Shown: in pieces, positions 1 through 11,534 of the stretch
How positions within the stretch are numbered: the stretch's first letter is position 1
How the letters are laid out: each line of letters begins with the position of its first letter
NCBI GenBank assembly: GCA_033060915.1
Contig: CM065394.1
Coordinates: 29,752,001 to 29,816,000, forward strand
Source of the DNA: Euryodendron excelsum
Taxonomy: Eukaryota; Streptophyta; Magnoliopsida; Ericales; Pentaphylacaceae
Reading direction: 5' to 3'
Length of the DNA: 64,000 nt
The notes under the pieces: generated by a model
Database searches by the model: none
Seen by the model: the letters and a program-made list of their open reading frames with translations, nothing else
What the model was told of the DNA's origin: nothing
Program-made: the position numbers and the translations under genes

Positions 1-551
1 TCACTTTTGTCTTCTTCTGATACATGGTTTTCAATCTTTGGATGTTTCGGAAAGTGTCGGTCGTTCACGTGAATGTCTTTTGTTTGTTACTGATTTTATT
101 AACCACGCAGTTAAAGGAAATTTTTTTTCTTGTTTGACTCTAGAGAGAAATCAAAGAGAAAATAAATTTTTTTTTAAATCTCTTCTTTGTTTTCACATTC
201 GTTTTTCGTTTTTTTGTTTTTTTTTTTTGTTTTTGACAAAATTAAATTAAAAAAACGAGACTTTTCTTTATTTTTTATTTTTTTTACTTTTTTTTTAATT
301 TTTTTTCACTTTCTTTGTCCAAGTTCCAAACAGATTGTAAAGTTGAGATTCATCAACTACACGAAAGAAAAAAAAAAAAAAAAAATCATAAAGGAAGTTT
401 TACGTAAATTCAGTAGTTCTACCTTCCTAGGGCATTTTTTCTTGAATTTTCTGCGGACAATTTTGTTTCCCCTGCTTTTGTTTAGTTTTCTCTCAAGACC
501 AGCCACAATATAATAGTAACACAAGGTAACTGGCGAGGCTCCTGTTGTGTG
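1..551. other. AT-rich 5' flank of P450 gene 1
   Basis: The stretch is dominated by poly-T and poly-A runs (for example around 120-310 and 365-390). The short open frames across it are low-complexity Phe/Lys-rich translations with no recognisable domain. It probably holds the upstream promoter region of the P450 gene that starts at 612, but I see no specific element apart from the TATA box annotated separately. Confidence 0.6.
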
Positions 552-560
552 TATATATAG
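552..560 (+). promoter_or_regulatory. TATA box of P450 gene 1
   Basis: The sequence TATATATAG lies about 52 bases before the ATG at 612, leaving room for a 5' leader of roughly 20-30 nt. P450 gene 3 has the same TATATATAG string about 35 bases before its ATG. Position and match to the plant TATA consensus are the only evidence. Confidence 0.6.
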
Positions 561-611
561 TACACAGGCAGAAGGGAGGATCTCAACACACACATAATAT
601 CACAAACAGAA

Positions 612-2262
612 ATGTCTAGTGTTCTGCAACTGTTAGAGCAACTCTTATCCTTGCCAGTTCTTCTGTTCTTGTTTTTCACATTCTTCCTTATCAAATGGCT
701 CTTCATCAACAACTCAACCAGCAAAAAAAACCTACCACCTTCACCAAGAAAGCTCCCAATTATAGGGAACCTCCACCAGTTTGGCTCGTACCCTCACCGC
801 TCACTCCTATCGTTAGCTCGACGCCATGGCCCTATCATGCTTCTTCGTCTTGGCAATGCACCGGCAGTTGTTGTCTCATCTGCTGAAGCAGCTCGTGAGA
901 TAATGAAAACCCATGATCTCGTCTTCGCGAATAGGCCTGAAGCTAAGATTAATAGAAAACTTCTCTACGATTTGAAGGATGTGTCGGTGGCTCCTTATGG
1001 CGAATTCTGGAGGCAGTTGAAAAGCATTTGTGTTCTCCAGCTTCTGAGTAACAAAAGGGTCCAGTCCTTTTGTACCGTGAGAGAAGAAGAAATAGCCCTG
1101 ATGATGAATAAGATCAAAGAGTCTTGTTCTTTGTTGGTGCCGTTGAATTTGAGTGAAATGTTTGCATCGATCACAATGGATGTGGTGTGTAGGGCAGCCT
1201 TTAGGAGGAAGTATGGTGAAGGGGAAAGTGGAAAGAAGTTCAGGCATCTGCTGAGGGACTTTTTGGGGTTGATGGGCAGTGCTCATATTGAGGACTTCCT
1301 TCCATGGCTTGCATGGATCAATCGTGTCAATGGAAGGGATGCTAAGGCGGATAGAGTTGCGAAAGAGCTCGATGAATTCCTAGAGGACGTAGTTGAAGAG
1401 CATTTGGACCGTTTAAAAGTAGACAGCAACGGAGGCCATGAGAAAGTTCATGATGAAAGCCGAGAGGACTTTGTTGATATTTTGATTAGGATTCATAAGA
1501 GCAATGAGGCTGGCGTTTCCATTGATAGAGATAGCATCAAGGCTGTCATCTTGGTGACTCTCTCTCTATGTATATATTTCTAGGACATAACAATTGTTAA
1601 TCTCCCTAAAATTGTTGTATATCTTACGTTTCTTGCAGGATATCTTTGCTGCCGGAACTGATACTACCTCCACAGTTTTAGAATGGGCAATGACAGAGCT
1701 CTTAAGACACCCTATAATCATGAAGAAATTGCAAAATGAGGTGAGAGGCGTCGCCCAAGGCAAACCAGACATAACCGAAGATGACTTGGGGAAAATGCGA
1801 TACTTGAAAGCTGTGATCAAAGAAACTCTTCGTTATCATACCCCTATTCCATTACTAGTCCCGCGAAAATCCAGCCAAGATGTCAAAATCATGGACTATG
1901 ACATTGCAGCTGGAGCAATAGTTATCATCAATGCTTGGGCGATTGGAAGAGACCCTGCGTCCTGGGATGATCCGGAGGAGTTTCGGCCAGAGAGGTTCTT
2001 GAATTCTCCTATAGATTTCAAAGGGCATGACTTCCAATTGATTCCATTTGGAGCCGGCAGGAGGGGTTGCCCAGGAATTGCTTTTGCGATGGTCACTAAT
2101 GAGCTCGTGTTAGCAAATGTTGTGCACAAGTTTGACTGGGGACTACCAAATGGAGCAAAAGGAAAGGATTTGGACATGACTGAATGCACTGGTCTCACGA
2201 TCCACAGAAAGCTTCCCCTTCTTGCTGTTGCAACTCCATCTTTATCTGAGGAGAGTGGTTAG
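612..2262 (+). CDS. Cytochrome P450, CYP71A-like (gene 1)
   Basis: Two exons, 612-1553 and 1639-2262, are joined over an 85-bp GT-AG intron and give 521 residues. This is the usual CYP71 structure, with the phase-0 intron just before the I helix. The protein should be an ER-anchored, haem-thiolate monooxygenase that takes electrons from cytochrome P450 reductase; its substrate cannot be read from sequence. An N-terminal hydrophobic anchor (about residues 10-32) is followed by a proline-rich hinge ([14 protein letters not shown]). The I-helix motif AAGTDTTS lies near 318, the ExxR motif ETLR at 376-379, the PERF motif near 431-434 and the haem loop [10 protein letters not shown] has its ligand Cys near 458. 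Compared with genes 2 and 3 it has odd changes at conserved places: YHTP instead of YHPP/LHPP after ExxR, and MDYDIA instead of MGYDIA. The ATG was chosen because the MSSV start is shared by all three copies. An AATAAA near 2346 could serve polyadenylation. Confidence 0.93.
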
Positions 2263-4445
2263 TCCAATTGTGGCAGCATTACCATCTATGATTAAGCTCA
2301 GGTGTCCAACTCACCCTATGTGCTTTGGCTCTCCAATGAAAAAAAAATAAAATTTCCATCTTCCTCCTAGTGTGAACATGTTATTTGTGATGTTTATGTG
2401 CCATTTTCAGAACACTAAGTCCACAAAATAAATTTTTTCTTAAGAAATGTTGTGTTCTTGATTTTCTGAGACTTTTTATGTTTCATCAGCTTAAAGTTGA
2501 ATTTAAGTGACTGGTTGCGAGTCAAACCACCTGTACTTGGGTCCTACATATAAAAACTAACGAGGACATGATGCATTTTTGCTTCAACCCCTATTATGCC
2601 TTTGTTTTAGAAAATCTTTATAGAAAATATTACTAGAATAATGGTGATATTTTAATAATTAAGAGCAATCATAATACATGTATTTTGTTTGAAAGTGAAA
2701 GATTATGATTGAACCACATCATTTTGTATATAAACTATATATAAATTTTTTACAATATTTGTGAATAATGTATTGGTTAACGTACTGTTTTTGTCACTAA
2801 TAATTTATCGGGTACCGTTTTGTAGTTATTTCTATAAGTGTTATATATTTATTTATTTACAAAAACACAATTTAAACATTTTATTCAGCCCAAGTGTATA
2901 TTTAAAATTATTTAAAGACATATTAATTGTCTAGAATATATTTAATACAAGTTCTAATAAAAATTAATCATTAAATACAAGAAAAATAAATTACACAAAA
3001 TCCGGTACTATATGGTAAATTCGTTATTGTATCTCTCAGTACAATTGATATTAACCGGTATTTGTCGGTACCAGAATTAGTATGAAACTTAATTTTCTTT
3101 GTACCGTTTTATGATTAGTACGGTTCGTGTGGCCCAATACTCGATATGGTACAATATTGATAACTATGATGTCACTTGTAGTAAAATTCTCAATACGCAA
3201 GCAGAGGTAGGGTTATCTTATACCACTTCTCTAATTGGGGCACTTGTACAATTTCAGTCACGAAAAGTGACATTTAGTTACTCGAAAAATTAGATTTGAT
3301 CACACTCCCAAATATATCATAAGTCAAAACCAAGAGCCAGTGAAAAATTTACATCCAAAGAGCTCAAAATATTTGGGCAAAGAACAATGCTGGACGCTTA
3401 TCCGCAAGTTGAGAGCTAATGAAATTCAGCTCCATTTTGAGGACTGTAAGCAGGGTCTGATATTGTACGTTAAGCTTTGGGGGAAACCAGTGTTGCTTTC
3501 ATTTAACGGAATTTTGAGAATATCTAGAGATTTCTTTATTTTTTGGTTATGCAGTCAAAAATATTCAGATCAAATTACGTGCTCTTAATAAATTATTTTC
3601 TTGGTCTGGTCAAGAACTAAAAAATTTATAAGATAAATCTCTTACAGTCTGACACTAAAAGAATTGTCAAATTTCAAACTCAAGACCTGTGCCTATAGGT
3701 TTCTTATCCTATGTCTTTTGGGATTCTACCCTTTACAAGTTGGGAAATTTACAATATAATCTGTATAAACATGTCACGTGTGAATTTCTACTTACACGAC
3801 TACATACACATGTGGGTCAAAACAGAATTAATGGATTGGGATTGAATGTGCCACTGATTCTGCAATTTTAACACTCCCCTCAAAGTTAAAGACTTCTCGT
3901 ACAATAGAGTAACAAGAAATTGAAGTTGAGCCTCCAAGCCTACTTGATGGAAAGACACTTAAATCCCTCTTCTCTCTTACACATATTCCTTGCAGGCTGA
4001 TCCAAATCCTATGTTATATGTTGACTTTGCTTCCCTCCACCGTTCAAAAGTCTTTCTAAACCAACAAGGAAAGAGGAATGCTAGCTCGGTTGATATCTTA
4101 GTCATTTGTACCGTTACTGCTTATTGCAATGACACGTGGTGATGAATTTAAAAGGCCACATACGAGACCCGACGGCAATCGGTAAAGAAACTGGGCACCA
4201 TTCTTTGAAAATTGCCATAAAAATTTCACACGGTTTGACCATCTGAGTCATCTAACACCCACTTTTTGCAAAGTTAAATCATATGCGACATGCCGCAGAA
4301 TTTTTAAAATTTATTTATTTTTATAGCATAAATTATATTTTATATGACCAAGTTAAAAAAAGTTATATATAATATATAATTTTAAAAAAGAATATACTAA
4401 TATCTATTGTAGCAAGTTAAGTATGCAAAAAAAATAAAATAAAAA
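2263..4445. other. Intergenic, AT-rich, no gene seen
   Basis: The first part is the 3' flank of P450 gene 1. Between about 2800 and 3200 there are repeated GGTAC/CGGTA words, which suggest an old decayed repeat. Small open frames at 3099-3293, 3340-3588 and 3689-3871 have no recognisable domain and no codon-level similarity to anything I know. Confidence 0.5.
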
Positions 4446-4744
4446 TAGAGCTGTCCATATGGCTATAAAATGAACTAAATTACTTGAATTCGGCTTGTTA
4501 TGTAAACAAATCAAGTTTGAACATATTTTAAATCTCGTTAAGTTTATGAGTTCATCTCGAACTCGGCTCGATAAGCTTAAACACATTAAAAAATTCAAAC
4601 TACTTAAGTTCGGCTCGTGTTTGACTATATTAAAGCTCAAAGTTAAATAAATTAAGTTTGAACACATGTTCAAACTTATTCAGATTTTCAAATCAAGTTT
4701 AAGCAACCCATGACTCAACTTGGCTTGACTCGTTTACAACCCTA
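4446..4744. mobile_element. hAT-type MITE (degenerate)
   Basis: The left end reads TAGAGCTGTCCA. The right end, reverse-complemented, reads TTAGGGTTGTAAACGAGTC, so the ends are imperfect inverted repeats. The interior repeats the phrase CTCGGCTCG / GAGCTCAA typical of a common plant MITE group. The expected 8-bp target duplication is not convincing, so the copy is old or the exact ends are a few bases off. Confidence 0.5.
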
Positions 4745-6502
4745 ATTATACAATAAGAAATTTTACTAACGGGCCAAATTGAAAAGTTTTTTTAATGATA
4801 CCATTTTACCTTCTTTTTAATGATCGGATGTCTGGGCCAACTTACGTGTATTTTGACTAATCATGAAGCTTGTGCAATCCTTTCGTCTCACACAAATTGA
4901 ATAATTATCGGGCCCAAAGCTCTAGGGGTAGCACACTAAAGATATGTAAAAAATCATAACAAATGTAATGCCTAAAAATAAAGACGTTACTTTTTTACTA
5001 CATTTTTTTTCCTTAGACTAGAGGGGTAAGCAAATTATTTGATTTGGGAGACAAAAGGTAAAATTACTAAGATTTTTGAGGGGCAATATAACTATTTTAT
5101 TATAAATGTGACGACAGTCTGAATTAAATCAAAATCTATCAAGCAAAAAATTGACCTTATTACTTCTAGAGAGCCTATAAAATTCAATGGATTGTTTAGG
5201 CAAGTAAATGTTAACACGAAATTACAAAAATAAGAAAAATTATATAATGTAATTGTCACACCATATGTCATCATATTTATATGTTGTGACAGTTTATTAC
5301 TTTAATATTATGTGTAAAAAGAGATAATACTTTTCAGGCCAATTCGAGTTGTTTACATTAGAAGTATCTTCTATTATGCCTAAATCTAAATCTCAAGGTG
5401 GCCTACAATACATACTAGATGCCCAACCTGCTCATTTAACATAATTTTTTTTTAATAATTTTGTGTTAAAAAATATTGTATTTAATTTTAAAAAATATGT
5501 TAGTTTATATATATCTCGGGTCTGATCAGGCTTTAAAAAATTTTTTTAAATCTATTCGTTCTTAAAAAAATTCATAAGCTAAGCTGGCTTTCCTCAATTG
5601 CAATCGATAGGTGGGCCAAGCGGCCATCCGGTCCATGACCACCTCTAATTAGGGTGGGTCCACTGATTGTTAGTGAGCACAGGCTATGCTGGCTTTCATT
5701 ACCCAGATAGTAGCACAATGCATTTGTCAAACTTTTTCGGGTTAACACTTTTGGCTTTCAAGCAAAAAAATTAATTTTATTAGACCTTTTTTTTCCTTCT
5801 AATTTTAGTTTATAAAAACAAAAAATGCTAAAAAATTATTTGTTTACTTATAAATAAAAAAAACCAACTAAAAGAACAAAACTCAAAATAAACTGTACAT
5901 ATGTGAATATGAAAAATTATTCTATATTTTAGAACACCACGTCATTCTTACTTTATCACTTATATGATAGTGGAGTCTCTCTATTAGATAAAATTATTTT
6001 TACTCTATCTAATAGGTGAAAGACTCACTCTTATATAAATAAATAAATAAATAAAACTAAGTAACGTTTCAAAAACACTTAATAAATTCTTATAGAATAT
6101 AATTGCAAATTCAGTCCCCTAAATCGCAAGAGTTTTTTAATTTTTAACTCCAAGGAAGTACTCTGACAGTCTAATCTATTTGCAAAAGCATAACCGGTAT
6201 TATGAAGTCTCGGTTCTGACTTTTAAATTTGCTACCACGTGTTATTGCAAGGGCCAGCGATGGCATGAACGACTGAAATATCAACTGCCCCTAGCATTCC
6301 CCAAAAAGAAAACGAAAAAGAAAAAAATGATTGTACACCATGTGATTTTTGTCTTGTCAGTACTAGCTAGGACACCAGTTGCTTTTCTGATCCAACCCTA
6401 TGCACAGACAGATTTTGAGGTTGAATTTGCTCCTCCCTAAATGGATCTTGTCTAGATTTTACTCAAGAAGGAGGAAATTAAGGAAACACCAGAGTCAATA
6501 AC
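4745..6502. other. Intergenic and upstream region of P450 gene 2
   Basis: AT-rich sequence with no supported gene. The open frame at 6180-6440 has no domain and overlaps the likely promoter. No good TATA box is visible within about 120 bp of the ATG at 6503, in contrast to P450 genes 1 and 3. Confidence 0.5.
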
Positions 6503-8220
6503 ATGTCAAGTGTTCTGCAATTGCTAGAGCAACAGGTAACCTTGTTGCAGCCCTCAACTTTCTCAGTTCTTGTTTTCTTGTTTTTCATAGCCTTTTTTAC
6601 CAAATGGCTCTTCACTACTCCAACCGGCAACCAAAACTTGCCACCATCACCGCCAAGGCTCCCAATTATAGGACACCTCCACCGCCTGGGCTCCCACCCT
6701 CACCGTTCCCTCCTATCATTATCACGACGCTACGGCCAAATCATGCTTCTTCGCATGGGAAACAGGCAGGTTGTTGTGGTCTCCTCCGCCGATGCAGCTC
6801 GAGAGGTCATGAAAACCCATGATCTTATCTTCGCAGACAGACCTCAAACTAAGGTTAGTAGGAAACTTCTCTACGACCAGAAGGATGTGTCGGTGGCGCC
6901 ATATGGCGAATACTGGAGGCAATTGAAAAGCATTTGTGTGCTCCAGCTTCTAAGTAATAAAAAGGTGCAATCTTTTCGTAGTGTGAGAGAAGAAGAAACA
7001 GCCCTGCTCATGAATAAGATTGAAGAGTCTTGTTCTTCGTCGGTGCCACTGAATTTGAGCGAAATTTGTAGCTCGATTACTAATGATGTGGTGTGCAGGG
7101 CCGCCTTTGGGAGGAAGTACGGTGGCGGGGAAGATGGAAAGAAGTTCAGGCAGCTTCTGAGGGACCTTTTTGGGTTGTTGGGTGGCGCTAATGTTGAGGA
7201 CGTTCTTCCGTGGCTTGCGTGGATAAATCGGCTCAATGGAAGAGATGCTAATGTGGACGGAGTTGCCAAAGAGTTTGATGAATTCCTGGAGGGAGTTGTC
7301 GCAGAGCATTTGGATCGTCTGGAAAGAGCGAGTGGTGGTGCTATGAAATTTGATGGTGAAAGCAGAGAGGATTTTGTTGACATTTTGCTTAGGATTTATA
7401 AGGATAATGAGATTGGTGTTTCCTTTGATAGAGAAAGTATCAAGGCTCTCATCTTGGTTAGGATTTCTCTCTATATACACGTTTATGTTGGCACTTGGAA
7501 CTCTTATGTTTTTATGTATTTATCTTTTTAAGTATACTCAGTTTCTTCGATCAACATGATTGATATATATTTCCAGGAAATTGCTACAATATCTTCTATT
7601 TCTTGTAGGATATGTTTTCTGCTGGAACTGATACCACCTCCACAGCTTTAGGATGGGCTTTCACAGAACTCTTAAGACATCCCAGAATCATGAAAGAATT
7701 GCAAATGGAGGTGAGGGGAATTGCTGAAGGCAAACCAAACATAAGTGAAGACGCTTTAGAGAAAATGCATTATTTGAAAGCTGTGATCAAAGAAACTCTT
7801 CGTTACCATCCTCCAATCCCATTATTAGTTCCGCGAGTAGCCAGGCATGATGTCAAAGTAATGGGCTATGACATCGCGGCTGGAACAACGGTTATTATCA
7901 ATGCTTGGGCGATTGGAAGAGACCCTTTATCCTGGGAAGATCCTGAGGAGTTTAGGCCGGAGAGGTTCTTGAATTCTTCTATAGACTTCAAAGGGCATGA
8001 TTTCCAATTGATACCTTTTGGAGCTGGCAGGAGAGGTTGCCCAGGAATTGCTTTTGCAATGGTCACTAATGAGCTTGTGTTAGCAAATCTCGTGCACAAG
8101 TTCAATTGGGAATTGCCAGACGGAGCGAAAGGAGAGGACTTGGACATGACTGAATGCACTGGTTCTACCATCCAGAGGAAAGTTCCTCTTCTTGCTGTTG
8201 CAACTCCATATTCCCTCTAG
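6503..8220 (+). CDS. Cytochrome P450, CYP71A-like (gene 2)
   Basis: Exons 6503-7456 and 7609-8220 flank a 152-bp GT-AG intron at the same conserved phase-0 site as gene 1 and encode 521 residues. All P450 landmarks are intact. There is an N-terminal anchor followed by [14 protein letters not shown], the I helix SAGTDTTS near 322, ExxR (ETLR) at 380-383, FRPERF, and [10 protein letters not shown] with ligand Cys near 462. It is a close tandem paralogue of gene 1, so a monooxygenase of specialised metabolism at the ER is the family-based inference. The pseudogene at 47.8-48.4 kb ends in the same ATPYSL tail and shares this gene's 3' flank, so gene 2 is its nearest relative here. The coding region shows no frameshift or stop. 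The missing upstream TATA box may mean different regulation. Confidence 0.93.
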
Positions 8221-8258
8221 GGTGAAGAAGACATCTAGGATGTTTGTGAAAGTTTGAT

Positions 8259-8294
<36 letters not shown>

Positions 8295-10936
8295 GGACAT
8301 ATATATTGTGGGTCATTACGTATAAGTTCCTGATTTTGGGACGATAGATGATTTAACTTGGAATTATATGTTCTACTTTTGGAAGGTCTTGGGCTAAGTC
8401 TCTCAAATCTGTATCTGTTTTTTTCTTTTGTTCGTCCATATGAACTATGTTCAATTCTGTGATATTGCACTCTGATTCTGTTTTGTTCTGTTTTGCCCAA
8501 CTCCCCATGAGCAAGTGAGAGTTGTATGAAAGTTTATTTTAAATATTGTTGGGTCCATTCTTACAAGATTAAGATTTTGAGATAATTGGTGATGTGCTAT
8601 ACCAAAATGATAAATCTACAACCAAAGCAAAAGTATACAATCAGTCTAGTCTCTGTTTTCTATCACTTGCTCGTTTGGTTTGGCTTATAATTTAGTTTTT
8701 TAATTTAATTTTTTTTGTTTATAAGTAAAAAAAATTAAGATTTAAAAATTTTTTTTTTTTGACTTTTTTACATATTTTATTCTATTAGAAGTAAAAAAAA
8801 ATTAATTTTTTTTACTTATAAATTAAAAAAATAAAATTAAAAAAACTACAAAAAAGTTAAATAGAGTCGTCACTTTTGCTTGGCTGAAGATGGGCTTTTC
8901 TTCTTTTTTTTTTCGAGAGGTGTTGGCTGTGAATTCGCATTACCTGTCCTCCTCCAGAGAGACTGTGATGGCGTGTACCTCTCACTATTGACCAAAAAAG
9001 AAAAAAAAAAGGCATGTCTCTCTCTCCGGTCTCCAATTAGTTTCTCTCTCTCCAATTAGTTTCTCTCACTTCTTGTCAGTACTTTAGGACCTTTTAGACT
9101 ATCCAAAAGTAATTTTAGAAGATAATTTTCTTTATAAGGTTTAGTCAAATGATGGCATCTCGAGGACTATTCGGTCCCTATTCGCTTGATAGGTTTGCTT
9201 TAGAACCGAGTTGTATTTCTAAAGAACTGTGCCTTTTTTTTTTTTTTTTTCTCCCTTTGTTGAATTTTGGTGCTCATTTGTTGGATACTATGGCAAGTGT
9301 AAGAAAATAAACAATTAATATTTGGACTTTTGTACACTACTGAGGTTGGTTCGTCTGCTGCACGGTTCTAGACAACCAAAACAGAACACTAGGTTATATA
9401 CTTATGTTCCATTGGTGCTATCTTCAGGGAAATTTTTCAGCTTTCCCTAGTGTCACGAGAAATTTGATCGAACGTAGATTCAGGACTGTTGAAGTTGCTC
9501 AATGATTAAACACGAAAGCAACTATCGTCAGTTAACTCTAGCCACCTTAACTGAGGTCACCAGTCACGTATGATACTTGCACTCCTCCTCCAGCTTCATT
9601 GTCAAAGTTTTATTTTACCTGTTGATCATCTCTATGCTGTATGCACTGTTCCATTCGATAAATTTAATTCCAGCTTTAAGAATTGAGATTTCATTTTTCC
9701 AGTAAGTCCACGTCCATTATGATCACCATCCAGCCATGAATAGTTTTTCCAATACTTCACTTATCATATGGCTGAATTATTAAGCTCCCTCCGGAACTTG
9801 AACTAAAATGGAAACCAGAGGTATTAAACTTGTTCTTCTTTTGGTTAAGTTGCACAATTACGAAGAAAATAAAATATGAACCAAAAAAATTAAATAAATA
9901 ATGTTTACAACATTGAAAACCCCCAATTTGTTTATGATGTAGTGAGAAGGAAATCAAGATTTTTCACAAAATGGGTTATTTCTTTTCTCTCATTTTCTTT
10001 TTTCCCGCATCCACCACCACCATCACTATTTTAGTCATGTCTTGCTTTGAGGTTGGGTTTTTTTTTTGTTTTGTGTTTTCCCTTAAGAAATTACATTACC
10101 ACCTTAGATATTGAGACATTTGACTCGATGCTAGTCATGCTCTGCGCCAGTCATCATTTATGCTGTGAATGAAATTTATCTAATTTAGGTAGACAGTGGC
10201 CTCACACAAACTCAAGCAAATAGTTAGCCTATGCCTTAGACACTTTGTAGTCTCAAAAAAACAAAAAAAAAAAAAATGGAAATATAAGAGCCCTACAAAA
10301 ACTTTGGGGCTCGGGCATTCAGATTAGGTTGAGAAAGCTAATAGGCACCAGAGGTTTGATTATTGTTTTTCTTTAGTAGTTAAGACCCCCTTTCTTTTAC
10401 GTATTGAAATTTTGCAATTATTAAGTTACAATGTTACAATGTCAATCTTTTGTGAACTTTTATTTTTGAAGTAGACAGAAAATTGCAATTTGGCCCCTTC
10501 TAAAATGGCCATGTGGAAATTTTCATTTAGAATTTAAATGGAAGCTGCTAGAGAATTATTATATTACAACATTTTTATAGATGAAATGACTTAATTGTTA
10601 TTATTAAAAATACAGATTCTGAAGTGAAATTTCATGAAAAATAAAATTGTACAAAGCGTAATTTACCCAAAATGTAATAATCCATATTATTGCGATTTGG
10701 CAGTTTTTGTTAGTTCTATTCGTGAGCTTACTCCTTTTCAAATTTCTAGATGTAAAGTGCTACATTTCAAGGTTTAGAGGGTCATTCTAGACTGACTTCA
10801 AGTTTTAGTTGGGAATGCACTGTACATTGTTCACTTTTGAGCTCGATACTTAAGTGATTAGGATTGTTTTATCTCGCTCATTCAGTTGGGATTCAAACCT
10901 CACTAGCCTCTCCTCCACCGCCAATTATGTATTATA
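8221..10936. other. 3' flank of P450 gene 2, one arm of a segmental duplication
   Basis: Stretches from the stop codon to about 9393 align by eye with 48365-49020, the flank of P450 pseudogene 1. The shared phrases include AATTTTAGAAGATAATTTTC and GAACTGTGCC/GAATTGTGCC before a poly-T run. About 10680-10790 aligns with 49365-49480. A (TA)n run sits at 8270-8294. An A/T-rich MITE-like block with GCTCGTTTGG at its left end lies around 8665-8875. No coding gene is supported. Confidence 0.7.
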
Positions 10937-10941
10937 ATGTA
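10937..10941. repeat. Target-site duplication (left) of the Gypsy element
   Basis: ATGTA here is repeated exactly at 21062-21066, directly after the 3' LTR. A perfect 5-bp duplication is the expected mark of LTR-retrotransposon integration and fixes both element ends. Confidence 0.92.
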
Positions 10942-11496
10942 TGATAATGCAAATGACAAGTACGGTCGGTCAGTCCATCCGTGGACAGATCAGACCAGCC
11001 CGGCTTGCATATCCAGTTTAGGCCACCTCCCTCCTAGGTCAGGTCCGTTAACAGAAAGAGCGGCAGAGCTCGAGCGACACACTGGGCAGCGGCACGAAGG
11101 CACCCCGAGATTCTCGCTTGGTAAATAGCCCCTACGATCCCATGATTCGAGCGTTTCCCCCAGGAACGGGAGCATGATCCATGGGGGCAAAAATCAAGGC
11201 ACGATATACCCCCACGAAGTGGGAGGCATGACGAGGGGGGCACGATTAACTGACCCACGAAGGTGCCCACGATCAAGGCCAACACTCCTATAAAGGGAAC
11301 AGTTCTCACCTCCAAGAAGGTACGATTCTACACCACCTTAGATACTGTAATTCTGTCCATGTTTCTCTGAACCTAACTTTGGCATCGGAGTGTCTTTGGC
11401 AGGCACCACACCGGTGTCCCATAGAGAGGGGAAACTCATCGCACCAGCAATCTGTACCAGGGGTTGGGAAAGACGTACCAGTTTATCGCATCATCA
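10942..11496 (+). repeat. 5' LTR of the Gypsy element
   Basis: The LTR begins TGATAATGC and ends CATCATCA, and is 555 bp, the same length as the 3' LTR. A TATAAAG box at 11289-11295 is the likely core promoter. Aligned by eye, the two LTRs differ at about 14 positions, all transitions, which means a recent insertion followed by deamination-type change. Confidence 0.95.
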
Positions 11497-11497
11497 G

Positions 11498-11515
11498 TTG
11501 GCGCCGTCTGTGGGA
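11498..11515 (+). promoter_or_regulatory. Primer binding site of the Gypsy element
   Basis: TTGGCGCCGTCTGTGGGA starts one base after the 5' LTR. This is the usual position for a tRNA-complementary priming site, and TGGCGCCG-type sites are common in plant Gypsy elements. I did not assign the exact tRNA. Confidence 0.75.
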
Positions 11516-11534
11516 ACGACACTTCGATCTTTTC

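Noticed and set aside
187..513. Open frame of 108 codons on the plus strand
   Set aside because: It is a translation of poly-T and poly-A tracts with no domain; chance openness in low-complexity DNA.
876..1286. Antisense frame opposite P450 exon 1 (similar ones at 6871-7480 and 56751-57299)
   Set aside because: Recurs at the same place in all paralogues because it mirrors conserved P450 codons; no independent domain or start signal.
1554..1583. Reading exon 1 of the P450 gene through to the next stop as a one-exon protein
   Set aside because: The extension passes a clear GT donor and the I helix lies in the next exon after a good acceptor; all three copies share the split.
8080..8500. Antisense frames over the end of P450 gene 2
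   Set aside because: They run across the (TA)n repeat and mirror coding sequence; no recognisable protein.
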